Part shown: in pieces, positions 26,856 through 37,635 of the stretch | Numbering within the stretch: position 1 is the first letter of the stretch | Layout: each line of letters opens with the position of its first letter | Source: Sipunculus nudus | Taxonomy: Eukaryota > Annelida > Sipuncula > Golfingiida > Sipunculidae | Direction: 5' to 3' | Assembly (NCBI GenBank): GCA_026874595.1 | Contig: CM049310.1 | Span: 29,699,558-29,763,557 of the forward strand | DNA: 64,000 nucleotides | The notes under the pieces: model-generated | Database searches by the model: none | What the model saw: only the letters and a program-made list of their open reading frames with translations | What the model was told of the DNA's origin: nothing | Translations under genes and position numbers: made by a program

Positions 26856-27665
26856 ATGGTCAAATGACTTCCAGATTGCTCAAAATCATGCCTCCCCCCA
26901 ACCCATAATCCTAACAAATTATAAAAGAATATTTTACTTTGAACCCCTTAGATGTTACGTTAGAAGTTTATAAATCAAACTGCTATGACTTGTGTCCATC
27001 TAACTTATAGGATACTCAAATCATGTTGTTTCACAAAGCTTACAGAATATTGGTCACAATGACCTTACTTTGGATGTGAAAGGAGACATTACAATGACCA
27101 CCGTTTAAATTAAAAAAGATTTATCCAACACCTCCCGGAAGGTCACAATTGAACTGGTTTCTAGAAACTTTCTAGGCCAAATGGTTAATATTTGTGCCCC
27201 GTCTGACTTTCTGGTCGCTCAAAATCATGTATTCGGACAGAGGCTCGCAGAATATACTTCACCATGACCTAATTCCAGGTTAAGAGGAGCTCAGCCTAAG
27301 ACCTCCCTGGATATACAATAAGACATTTCTAGGTCTAACGGGTAGAATCTGTGCCCTTTCTGACTGTCTGGGTGCTCAACATTTTTTTACCAGTCACTCG
27401 CATAATATATAGGTCATCATGGCCTAGTTTAAGGGTTTCCAAGTAAGGTTGCCTGGAATGGTGCGTTAATAGTTTCTAGACCTAACCGATACAACTTGAG
27501 CCGATGTGACTTTCAGGGTGCTCAAATTATGTGTTTTTCCTATATACAGAAGATATGTCAAGGTGACATAATTTCGTGTATCTAAAGACATTTATCCAGG
27601 ACATCCCTGAATGTCACATTAAAAGATTCTGAGCTAAATAGACACAATTTTACCCCGTCTGCAGC
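26856..27665. repeat. Degenerate tandem repeat, about five units of ~140-200 bp
   Basis: Blocks with the order 'tctaggcctaa', 'tgtgccccgtctgacttt', 'gggtgctcaaa-tcatg', 'cagaatat', 'gtca-catgacct' and then 'aggacatccctg' recur with heavy divergence. The '(g)ctcaa' block lies near 26877, 27014, 27218, 27372 and 27513. There is no coding potential. Confidence 0.65.
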
Positions 27666-27721
27666 GTTAGGAATAATCCATAAGTCATAACCTGTCGTTA
27701 AAGCATTAGAACGAATCTGAG

Positions 27722-27808
27722 AGGTTCTAGCGAGATTTCACCATTATGCCATCGAGGCACCTGTGGGGTTCGAACCGGGAAGCTTCAGCTCCGAAGTCTA
27801 ATGCCTTA
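27722..27808 (-). repeat. tRNA-derived SINE, 3' portion (split by a transposon)
   Basis: On the minus strand, AGGCATTAGACTTCGGAGCT followed by GAAGCTTCCC and the Pol III B-box GGTTCGAACCCC forms the body of a tRNA-like sequence. The missing head, GTAGCCTAGTGGTTA, lies at 30766-30780 on the other side of the Harbinger element. Joining the flanks at TTA restores an A-box-like TAGCCTAGTGGTTAAGGC. Confidence 0.7.
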
Positions 27809-30765
27809 TGCCCCTTTCACACATTCACGTTTGATCGTACGTTTGGCCACGTTTCGCAACGTTCTCGGAGAACGTGGGTGGTCGTGGAGGTTGGAAATGG
27901 TCGCCGCCGCCGTACGCTCATTGTTCGTCCATTGTACGTTGTCATTACGTCCAGTACGTCGTCTTACGACTGGATCGCGAAATAAAACGTGCGATCCCCG
28001 TACGCTTTTAGTACGTCCACAACGCCCCCTGTACCTTATTCTTACGTTGTTAATACGCTTACTGCGACCATTTTACGCTGTATCACGTCAACCTTACGAT
28101 CGATTTACGTGTGTACTACGTGTTTCGCGATCTTAGGACGCTCAGTGAGCGCTGTTTGCGTCTTTTGTACGACTCGAGTACCAAGTATATATAAACCCCG
28201 GTTGTTTTGAGTAGCTTTCATTTCCAGTCTGACTTCCGATGAGTGAACATCATACCAGCTATTGCAAGACACATGTTGGTGGCAATACATGCTGCCATTC
28301 TGAATGATTTGATTGCTGCTAAAGAAAGCGCCTTGGCTGTTTTTGCGGAGAAGATGCGGGACGATGGGGAAACGGCGCGAGAGATGGGTGAGGCCTTAGC
28401 TGCAAACCAGAATTCTCTTCGGCCAGTACGAGCAGCTGATGATGGAGTTGGAGATGGCTGACAATGCCAGCTTGAAGAACTTTCTTCGCCCCGAACCGCA
28501 AATGTTCTATGAACTGCTGGAAAGAGTTGGTCTTCGCATTCAACGTCAAGACATCTTCTGGAGGAAAGCACTGCTTCGAGGCCTTGCATGAAGCTAGCCT
28601 GCACCCTCAGGTTCTTGGCCACTGGCTGCACATACAAGTCTCTGTGTACAACTTCCGAGTGGCGCACAACACCCTTGCTCGGTTCATATCGGAGGCAATT
28701 ATTTCGAAATATGCTGATGAATCCTCGCCATACCTACCACCATCCAGGGTTGGCTGGACATTGCTGAACTTTTCTCCAGAAGATGTAATTTTCACTACTG
28801 CCTTGGAGCTATAGACGGCAAACATATCGCAATCTGGTGTCCTTCGAGATGCAGATCAACATATTACAACTATAAGGGCGTCGATTCCATTGTTTTGATG
28901 GCCCTTGATGATGCGGACTAATATTCATTTGGGTTGATGTTGGTGCCAATGAATCATGTTCGGACAGTCAGATATTCGGGACCTGCGAACTCAAGACTAC
29001 AACAGAGGATGGTACTATTGTTTTCCCTCCATCCACACCACTACCAGGAGATAACTAGGATCTACCCGATTTTATTATCGGAGAAATTGCTTTCCTCTTG
29101 AGGACCTGGGATTATGAAACCCTACTGTCGAAATCTCACAGATGAAGAGCGGATATTTAATTACAGGCTTTTAAGAGCCAGATGAGTGGTTGAGAACGCC
29201 TTTGGAATATTAGTGCAACGATTTGCCTGTTTGTTGACTACTCTGAAACTGTCTCCAAGGAATGTGGAAAGCATGACTCTGGCTTGTGTTTGCCTGCACA
29301 ATATAATGCGGAGACGCTATCCTGCTATGCAAAATGCTCTCTTACGCAGCGAGGACCTGCAGGGTATACCTGGTGCCTGACGTCAAGGACAAAACTTAAA
29401 TGTGAATTTTCAACCAGGCCGTGGCAACAGTGCAACAAATGTAGCAAAACATGTGAGGGATTATTTATCAAGGTATTACTCGCATCCTGTAAGAGCTGTG
29501 CCATGGCAGGCTGCAAGTGTTTTCCAAGAACGATAACATTTTTTAAAGCTACATTTCAGTGCATAACAAGAGACACTAAGCAATAATAATTGTTAGTATG
29601 TTGAAACGTGGTTTTGTAAAATTGCAATGTATACAAAAAGTTGGAAGTTGTTTAAAATGTTTATAATTTTGTGATATATTATTATTTAAAGTTGATTGTG
29701 CATTTGCCTTTTCAATTGAAATTATTACTTTATTATATACCTTGTCCTATAGTCTAAAAATGTAGTCTGAAAAAAGTAAATATAAAATATAAAAATTACA
29801 CATTTATTTCTACATACACCGAATATATCAACAGTTAGTACAGGATTAGAATACCTTATTGGTAAAATAGAAATAATACATTTGCTACCGCCCTTATAAT
29901 ACGAAATGTAATTTCTCACAGTTATTTGATATACACATGCCAATTAATCTTAGTTATTCATGTTCCCCATGTTATGCTTACATCCTAATGTTATTTTAAA
30001 TGAGAGGGTCTTGCCTATATCTGGCAACTGTCACACCAGTGAAGTGTGTTATACAGTGTGTAACCATCTGATAAAAAAAGAGAGAAAATAGTATATTAAT
30101 ATTTATTATTTTAAACTATTTATTATTTTATTTTATTTATTTTAAACTACAATAAACTATTAAATTTCTGGATATTGTGGAATAAGGATTTGGGACCAAG
30201 TTTATGATTCATTTTGTTACGCTTCGATATTTGGACTTAACTTTTTATTGAAATACAAAATTAGATTTATTTAAAAAAAATGACGCACTGAGAACGTCGA
30301 GATGACGTGGTTAGAACGTGCTGAAAACGTACAACAGACGCCATGGACGTTCACAGAACGTGAAGAGAACCTAATTGGGACTTCTTGGACGTAAAGAGAA
30401 CGTATGCAAAACGCCAAGGACGCGCTGATGACGTAATAAGAGCGCACAATGAACGTAGTATGGACGTACAATTGACTCAGTCAAGAAAGGATGGCGACTA
30501 CCAGCGTTCTATGTACGTCCTTCGCACGTCCTTTGTACGTCCACTACGTTTTTTGTACGTTGCATACGTTCTGAAGTACGTTTCGGCACGTTTGTCGCGA
30601 TCGACCGCGCTCAAGTTTTACAGGAAAACTTTGTCGTAGAGGGTTGGCGATCATGGCGACTCTGCGACGACTTTTGAGACTATTGTACGTTCAACACCGC
30701 GACCACCACGTTTCCCGAGAACGTGGTGATCGTAGTGTCTAGAACGTGCATGTGTGAAAGGGGTT
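27809..30765 (+). mobile_element. PIF/Harbinger DNA transposon, ~2.96 kb, decayed
   Basis: The ends CCCCTTTCACACATTCACGTT (left, from 27811) and its near-complement at 30743-30763 form terminal inverted repeats flanked by TTA on both sides (27806-27808 and 30766-30768), the classic Harbinger target duplication. Inside, broken plus-strand frames encode a HARBI1-like DDE transposase: EMADNASLKNFLRPEP and FYELLERVG (about 28450-28530), CLGAIDGKHIAIW with NYKG (about 28800-28880), VLMALDDADY and VENAFGILVQRF (about 29190). Frameshifts and stops interrupt it (for example after DDADY near 28920). Dense ACGT-containing motifs fill both subterminal regions. No intact Myb/SANT partner ORF was found. 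Confidence 0.9.
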
Positions 30766-30800
30766 TTAACCACTAGGCTACGCCCTACTACGCCCTACCG
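30766..30800 (-). repeat. tRNA-derived SINE, 5' head (other half of split copy)
   Basis: This minus-strand segment, GGCGTAGCCTAGTGGTTAA, matches the D-arm/A-box part of a tRNA and continues the SINE body at 27722-27808 once the Harbinger element and one TTA copy are removed. Confidence 0.65.
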
Positions 30801-30820
30801 ACGTCAAGGCGGAAACAAAT

Positions 30821-31145
30821 CCCGGTGCATTTAAGAAAGCACAAAGCAAGAATGGTCACGTCATTAGAAACCTTATAATTCTAATGTTAGTGTACTCAAA
30901 CACAAAGTAGGCGTGTTTTCGCGATAGGGTATTTTTTAGAACTGTAAAATGAAACTTGATCAAGCCGTAGTGAGATAAAACCCGGAGCATTTCGCGAAAG
31001 CACAAAGCAAGGATGGTCATGTCATTAGGAATCTTACTATCCTAAAATTAATATACTCATATAGTAATTACACGTGTTTTCAAGAGATAGCCTTAGGGTA
31101 TTACTTAGAACTGCAATATGAAACGCGATCAAACTGCAGTAGAAA
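30821..31145. repeat. Two tandem copies of a 160-bp repeat
   Basis: CCCGGTGCATTT at 30821 and CCCGGAGCATTT at 30981 begin two units sharing 'gaaagcacaaagcaa', 'atggtca', 'gtcattag' and 'agggtatt' in the same order. There is no open frame of note. Confidence 0.8.
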
Positions 31146-31149
31146 AACA

Positions 31150-33110
31150 GAAGTATTGATTTAAGTTGTTTGTTACACTATGTGTGACATAGGTATAAGG
31201 TATAATTACAATGTTATTGCATGGGATGGTAAATTGAGGTCCATATGTCCTGAATAAAAGCAATGCAATCCTGTTACCCTGGTGCCAAAAACAGAACTTG
31301 CGTTCGTAAATATTAAAAATAAATTCAAAGAATGGTCGAAAAAGGAATCTTTTATTCGCTATGGTTACAACTTTATACCATCAGATGTAAAATGAACTGA
31401 TTGATGGCCCATGGACCATGAATCAGGCGAGTGCCAGCATTCATTCGATTGAAAACTTTGTGTTTGAGCAGTAATCCAAGATGGTGGCTATGAAATCCCT
31501 ACGATTAAAAAATATTCAGCGACTAAATTATTGCTTATGAATAAAATGGTGGTAATAAAACACACTTCCTGTCTGGTGAATCGTACCATGAGTGATATTT
31601 GAGAGTAGCTGATGTCTCCTTTGTCTCGATCGACTTTTTATTAAATATGATTGGACATCCAACATTATGGCTTATAAGGGATTATTCTTTTGCAGAAAAA
31701 AAGATTCAGACTTGTGTTATGATTGCTTTTTACCATTTTGTCACACGAGCTACATGAGCATGCGCACCAAATCAAATGTCCCAGATGTCCGTGTTTATGC
31801 CATTTTCATTCAAGCAGAAATAGAACGCGTAGTTTGAAAAATGTTTTGCATGGGCATTTAATTTCTATGATATGGGCATTATTGCTCCTATATTATTGTT
31901 GATCGAATATTCCAACCTATTTTCATAATTTTATACAGTTGCCTCATTTTTGAATAATCACTTATTACTAAATGTTCATTTTTTATTAGTATTATGATCA
32001 TTTCTGCTGAATTTCGACAAAAAAAAAAGAAAAACATGTGAATTATATGACTTGTATTAAGGCGTCTTTTTTATTATCTTTTTAATTTATGTATCTCATC
32101 CCTAATTTTCCAGATCGATTCTGCGTACCGTAAGCAATTTAGAGATATGTTGACTCGAAATCGCTGATTATTTAGACCACCGCGATGTTTTGGTGTTTAC
32201 CGCCGATCACACATATCATCGATTCTACGCAGACATTTCGTTTTCGATGTAAGACTTTTTTACATACAAATAATAAATTTGTGAAAGGGACTTGCATACG
32301 TTTGAATTACTCACTAGGGCTATCAGCTGTACTATCCATACAATCATCATATCAGACATTAAGCGTCACCTGTTGTTTGTTGATTGTACATATTTTTTGT
32401 TTAAATAGACAAGAATTTATTATATACAGATTTACTACCCCGGAGTCACAAATATCTAAAAACACACAAACAACTCATTAAAATTTTGTTCTTGACGTGC
32501 ACCAGCTAAAAAACCCCACAAAGAACAGCACAATCCGGGGCACCTTGGATGTTCATTCTTGTAGGCATGTTTGTGTATGCGGGTTAGAGAGACAGTGCGA
32601 AGTATCCATTTTCATTGATAGTTTATATCAAGAAAACTTAAATACTTGCAGGCAAAACATAACATTTGCCTGAAGTTTTAAAGACTCTAGGCTGGACGAT
32701 TCCGAGAGAATTGAATTATTAAGTGTTAATTTCAGATAAGACTTGAATCTGTGTGAGATGTTCACGAGCACAGTATCGCAAATGTTAAACTATAATATTT
32801 AGATGCATACTCATGTCTTTTGGCTGTTGCCGATTTTTCTCAGGTGGATCTTTAATTACTACAACTGAATAAAAAAATGTGTTTCCTAAAAAAAGTGGTT
32901 TCATTTCAACTGGAAGGATTAACCATTTTGTAAGGGTACAAGTATAAATATGATTTTCAGCTATGATCCTTGCAGTTATCCCCATTCCATAAGAAAGAAT
33001 TTTATAATTTTTCATATTATCTTTCTAAACTGTTTCACTTAAATATGGACATATATCGTGATTAATTTATCCTACACATATGATACAACATTCTATTCTG
33101 TTTTCTAAAT
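31150..33110. other. AT-rich non-coding stretch
   Basis: No gene or clear repeat is seen. Short open frames (32185-32481, 32785-33015) have no recognisable features. Confidence 0.45.
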
Positions 33111-33117
33111 AAACCTG

Positions 33118-33262
33118 CATTAAAGGTTCTATAAAGAACCAAGAACCTTTCAAGGTTCCCCACTCAGTCCATCGTGAAGAACCTTGGAGGGTTCTTCTCA
33201 GAACCTCTAAAGAGGTTCTACATGGAACCTCACATGTTCCATAAAAAACCCTCGGGAGGATC
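33118..33262. repeat. Cluster of GGTTC/GAACC inverted motifs
   Basis: AAGGTTC, GAACCTT and close variants alternate at roughly 10-25 bp spacing, so the segment can fold into several competing hairpins. This resembles MITE-type dispersed repeats of other animals. The family is not identified. Confidence 0.65.
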
Positions 33263-33439
33263 CAGGAAAACCGCCCTTTTAAGTCCCCCCCCCCCCTCAG
33301 GTCACTCTGAATAACCCGCTTGGGTTCTAGCTTGAGCCCTTTTTTCTTAGAGTGTGTTACAAGTTTTCGCGTGCATGGAAAACGCCATATGGATCGGCCC
33401 TCTGACATTACGACCAGATTACTGGCTGTCAGAGTGCCT

Positions 33440-33725
33440 TTACATCTAGGTCTGAGGAACGCATTATATGGCCCCATGAGGATGCACATATTTTTGCCTT
33501 TTTTTGACAACGACTCATGGCCTACAGGTACACTGTCAATTGACATAATCCAGACTAATCGTTAGCATTTAGGATACTTTCTATCAGCCCAAACTGTTTT
33601 AACTCGGCATATTGGTAAACCCCTCCGCATGTTTGTTGAATTTCTGACCGCAAGAATACAGGCATGGCTCGCACGGTTTTCTGGACGCAGCCAACTTGAC
33701 CACTATTTAGGAAATGAGTCGTTAC
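33440..33725. repeat. Interspersed repeat, copy 2
   Basis: Ordered matches to 11760-12060 (see that entry) run from 'gaggatgcacata' through 'ctcatggcctacag' to 'gacgcagccaacttg'. The block ends beside a poly-C/poly-A tract at 33729-33780. Confidence 0.75.
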
Positions 33726-34746
33726 CATAGAGCCTCCCCCTCCCCCCCCCCCCAAAAAAAAAAACAAAAACAAAAAAAACTGCCCACGTTTCCACCCGCT
33801 AAAAAATCTCGCATCGAAAACGGGTGCACTGAAGAGGTACACAAGATGTACACCGGCAGTGTGATTTTTCAACGAGTCGGAGCCCATCTGTCCCCGGATA
33901 TTTTCTACCAAAATGAAAAACTATGAAACATTTTTTTTGTACAACTGCATGGCAGAGGTACCTTGCTGCATTGCCAAGGGAAAAAAGACGATGGTGCGTT
34001 ATACCCGTCGATTATCTTGTGACCTCTGACCTTATTAATTATGTGTGAATTTGCTGAGAATGTACTTCAGGTAAGACATTCTATTAGGTTATTTTTTTAT
34101 AATTTTTATATTGTATAAAGCTCTAATAATCTACCACGACGACACTAAAAGTTAATGGACGGACTGACTAACGGACAGACGTCTGGGTATATCCTAATAC
34201 TTACGGTCATTGACGGGCGTATACAAACCACAGAGGGAGGTTGTGGTGGGATGGTGGCTTGTTTATTTCGTGTTCTTCACAGGTGAAATAGTCAAGCCAG
34301 TACGTGATGGCATACTATAGGCAACAATTCACGTCCTACTTTCCTTTGTACAGACGTTTGCATCCTTCAAATCACCAACTCACTTCTGGTAAAAATGTCC
34401 ATGCAGTCATCAGCTACCTGTGAACGTATGTAATGTGAATTAGGTATAGGTACAACGGTAAAAAGTTTGTAGGTCTGTATGTTTATACATTGAGCAATTA
34501 TTCATGTGCTTTTTAAATTATGTCAATGTTTGTTTCCGACCACATGCATGAACATTGAGGTTCAACAATATTGCATAAAACTGCCTCGATCAGCACTACA
34601 TAACAAGGCTTGGCAGTTGCAACCTGCTCAATTACAAATCTCCTTCTATGTCCTTACCGTAATATCGAGTATCTGGTGCGTATAACTTATAAGACCAACG
34701 GAACACCAGGTAAGTCCAACAACTTTATTCACATGCCCATCGGGTT

Positions 34747-34769
34747 CTGACTAAAACCCGGATGTCTAT
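34747..34769. repeat. Left target-site duplication of LINE insertion
   Basis: A 23-bp stretch beginning CTGACTAAAACCCGG and ending GTCTAT is repeated exactly at 36745-36767. Confidence 0.85.
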
Positions 34770-36744
34770 CCTCTCCTAGCCAGGTGAAGGCGGCACCAGA
34801 GTATATACTCCAAAATTATTTAATCAGGGGATTCTTCTAGTAATTTCGAAGGTTTCTGGTAGAAAAACATATGATGTTTATGATTTCGTGTATTTTTGAA
34901 GTATTGCTGAATCGCATTTATTCTTGGAGTTCTATTTAACTTTCAAATTTTCAAGACTCCATGCAATTTGGCTACCAGAAGGGACTGTCTAGTTTAAATG
35001 CTTCATTTGTTCTTCAGGATTGTATTTCGTATTATTCTGAACGAAATTCTCCGCTGTATGCCTGCTTTTAGATACTTCTAATGCTTTTGACGTCGTGTAG
35101 CATAACGGTCTCTTGTATAAACTTTATGATATGGGTATAAATGGGAAACTTTGGCGAATCATACGTAATATGTACACCGGTTGTGTTTCAAGGGTGCGGA
35201 TAGGGAGTGACCTCTCGGATGTATTAAATATATTACAGTCTGTTAGACAAGGAGGTATTTTATCGCCTTGACTGTACCTTGTTAAAATAAATGAACTATT
35301 AGTACATCTGCGAAAAAGCGGGTTTGGTGCGACCATTGATGAGACCTATTGTGGGTCACACAGTCAGGCGGATGACGTCCGTATATACTGGCATCGTCTC
35401 CGAGAGCGCTCCAAGCATTTCTAGATATTTGTGAGACCTATAGTAAAATGCGGTGGTTTCATTATAATGTAAACAAAACAAAAATTGTAACCTTTGGAAT
35501 AAACAGAGTTCCTAAAATATCTTGGTACTTAGATGATTAATTGGTATCAAAAGATCATAATGTAAAACATGTTGGTATAATATTGACAAATAACCTGAAC
35601 AGCAGGGACCGCACAATGCAGGCTATTAGGAAAGGCAGAGCCGCTTTGAAGTCTGTAGTCGAATTAGCCGGTGACTCGAAACTTAATCCTATTACTAAGG
35701 GTAAGCTCTTGCGGTCAGTAATATTACCGCGGGCGTTATTTAGGTATGAACTTTCTCACCGAGAGAGTGTATTTAGAACTGGAACGATAACTTAGATTTT
35801 GCCTTAAAGTTTCTCAGAGTTTTCGTAAACGCACACGTTCGGTATGTGACAAGTATTCTTGGGTTTTTAGTATGCGAGGAGTTATAGACATTTTTATACT
35901 TTTATTCTTGCGCCGGTTGTGTTGTTTACCAACAGGAAATCCATGTAAGACCATTTTCTTTACAAGATTTTGTCAATTCAGTTTTTGCAAACGGCCTACA
36001 AGTAAGGGTTTTGCTAAAGACATTATTGACATCCTTATGAAATACAACTTAACGTAAACGTTAGAGCAGTTCCTTAGCTCTGGGCTGTTTCCTAGAAAAC
36101 AAGTCTGGAAAAATATTGTAATGCAAGCGGTAACGTCGAATGAACAACTAATTTTCGAATAAAATTTTACCGGGGATGCCCACCATACAAATTTTAATAA
36201 AGTCTTGCCGTTTTGTTGTATCAAATCATCTCCTTTGTGGAGAGCAGCCATGTTCTTTCCGCGTTCCTTGTTCGTATTGATGATTTTAGCTCGACTTCTA
36301 GCAGACCCATGCCTACGTTTTACTGATTATGAACTTTGCGTACAGTGTGGCTGCATAGTCTCAGACAAAGAAGAACACTGTGTATTTGACTGCAATGTCT
36401 TAAATGACAAGAGACAAAAAGTCTTCGTAACAAAATGGGGGCTCGTCCGGGATGACTTTGTGGCCAAGGGAATAAGCTCACCAAAGTGTCACTCCTTGGA
36501 TAATTAGTCTGTTTTGATAGCAGAACGCTCTTAAGAGAGGGTGTGTTACGGGGTGACATAAAAACGGACCGAACTGTCTCGCTAGTGAAGCTTGCTTTAT
36601 TAGCGAAGCGGTTGGAACACCGGACATGTGCGCCACTGACATGGGTTTGAATCAGGGATCGGCCTAATGTTTTCCCCTGAGCAATTTGTCTTCGTAACAA
36701 TATCTTTATCACTGATGGAAATAAAGACTACCAATCAATCAATA
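34770..36744 (+). mobile_element. 5'-truncated LINE insertion with intact target-site duplications
   Basis: Bounded by identical 23-bp direct repeats and ending in a short (CAAT)n tail after AATAAAGACTAC, this is one retrotransposition event of about 1.97 kb. It encodes the second half of a reverse transcriptase in broken frames: FGYQKGLSSLNASF (about 34968), LDTSNAFD with the motif A aspartate (about 35071), GINGKLWRIIRNMYTG (about 35131), SVRQGGILSP (about 35239) and QADD, the catalytic YADD equivalent (about 35368). A C-terminal CVQCGCIVSDKEEHC zinc-knuckle-like segment follows (about 36339). The first half of ORF2 is missing. Frameshifts before LDTSNAFD and several stops make it inactive. 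Confidence 0.88.
36588..36662 (+). repeat. tRNA-like segment in the LINE 3' region
   Basis: TTAGCGAAGCGGTTGGAACA resembles an A-box region, and GGGTTTGAATC about 40 nt later resembles a Pol III B-box. Both lie between the LINE zinc-knuckle end and the (CAAT)n tail, inside the target-site duplications. It may be a SINE-like segment sharing the LINE tail or a tRNA-like 3' UTR of the LINE. It does not fold convincingly as a working tRNA by eye. Confidence 0.5.
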
Positions 36745-36767
36745 CTGACTAAAACCCGGATGTCTAT
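36745..36767. repeat. Right target-site duplication of LINE insertion
   Basis: An exact repeat of 34747-34769, immediately after the CAAT-rich tail. Confidence 0.85.
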
Positions 36768-37179
36768 TCCACCAGTTCCGGTGCCAAGTAGTGTATAACC
36801 GTATAAGTAACCGCAATAACACAATCATGCTGCACTAACAGACCCAAACATTCAGCGTCCTAACTTCACTCTGGAGTAAGATATGTTGACTACACGCCGG
36901 AAGCATACTTATCTCTTTTATATTTGTAAAGACCCGTAGATGTGGACTAGCTTGAAAATTACCGTTTCCTATTGTTTTGAAATAAATAATCGATGATACA
37001 TTTTCCTGGGGTGTTACCTTACGTTATCATCTGTCAGACTTTTAAAAACAACAATTTATTATAACATTGAATAGAACGGAACCGAAACCGACATGATGCG
37101 GGACCAGGACAGACATTCAGGGATGTGGAAATCAAAAATCAAATTCACATACGCAATATTAATAATCACAGAAACATTT

Positions 37180-37182
<3 letters not shown>

Positions 37183-37242
<60 letters not shown>
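37183..37242. repeat. (TA)n microsatellite
   Basis: An uninterrupted TA run downstream of gene B. The Tyr-Ile-rich frame across it is an artefact. Confidence 0.95.
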
Positions 37243-37246
<4 letters not shown>

Positions 37247-37520
37247 CCCCAAGCCTTCCTATTAATGCGCCCCTGATGACTTTTTTGTCGATGAACCAAA
37301 TTTAGTGTCAGTTTTCGCTGATAGATGTCGCTAGTTGAGTGTGAAAGGTGAAGTGGCTTGCCCAGATTGCCAAGAAGATTACATTGAAACCATGCACAGG
37401 TATTTATTTGTCACTTTTATTTCTATTTGTTTGTATACACATAATTAAATTATATGTTAATAACAATACATAATACATTGACGCATAAAGCTTTAATTAC
37501 AATGCCAACATAAAATATGT

Positions 37521-37526
37521 TTTATT
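37521..37526 (-). promoter_or_regulatory. Candidate poly(A) signal of gene B
   Basis: AATAAA on the minus strand about 110 nt beyond the gene B stop, the first such hexamer downstream. Confidence 0.5.
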
Positions 37527-37583
37527 TGTGCATTTAACAACATATTATAAAACTTTAATCCGAAGGATTTACAATGATATCTG

Positions 37584-37599
37584 GTCAGATTACCATGAC
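37584..37599 (-). promoter_or_regulatory. Conserved 3' UTR hairpin element, gene B
   Basis: GTCATGGTAATCTGAC lies 37 nt after the stop. It equals the gene A and E element except for one base, which removes the loop-closing pair. Confidence 0.55.
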
Positions 37600-37635
37600 C
37601 AGTCTTCAAATTACTTGCTGATGAATTTAATTAAA

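Noticed and set aside
33067-33546. 159-residue minus-strand frame
   Set aside because: Much of it runs through the GGTTC/GAACC repeat cluster and no domain or splice context supports it.
36588-36662. Functional tRNA gene
   Set aside because: Only A-box-like and B-box-like sequences are visible. The arms do not pair convincingly, and it lies inside a LINE insertion.
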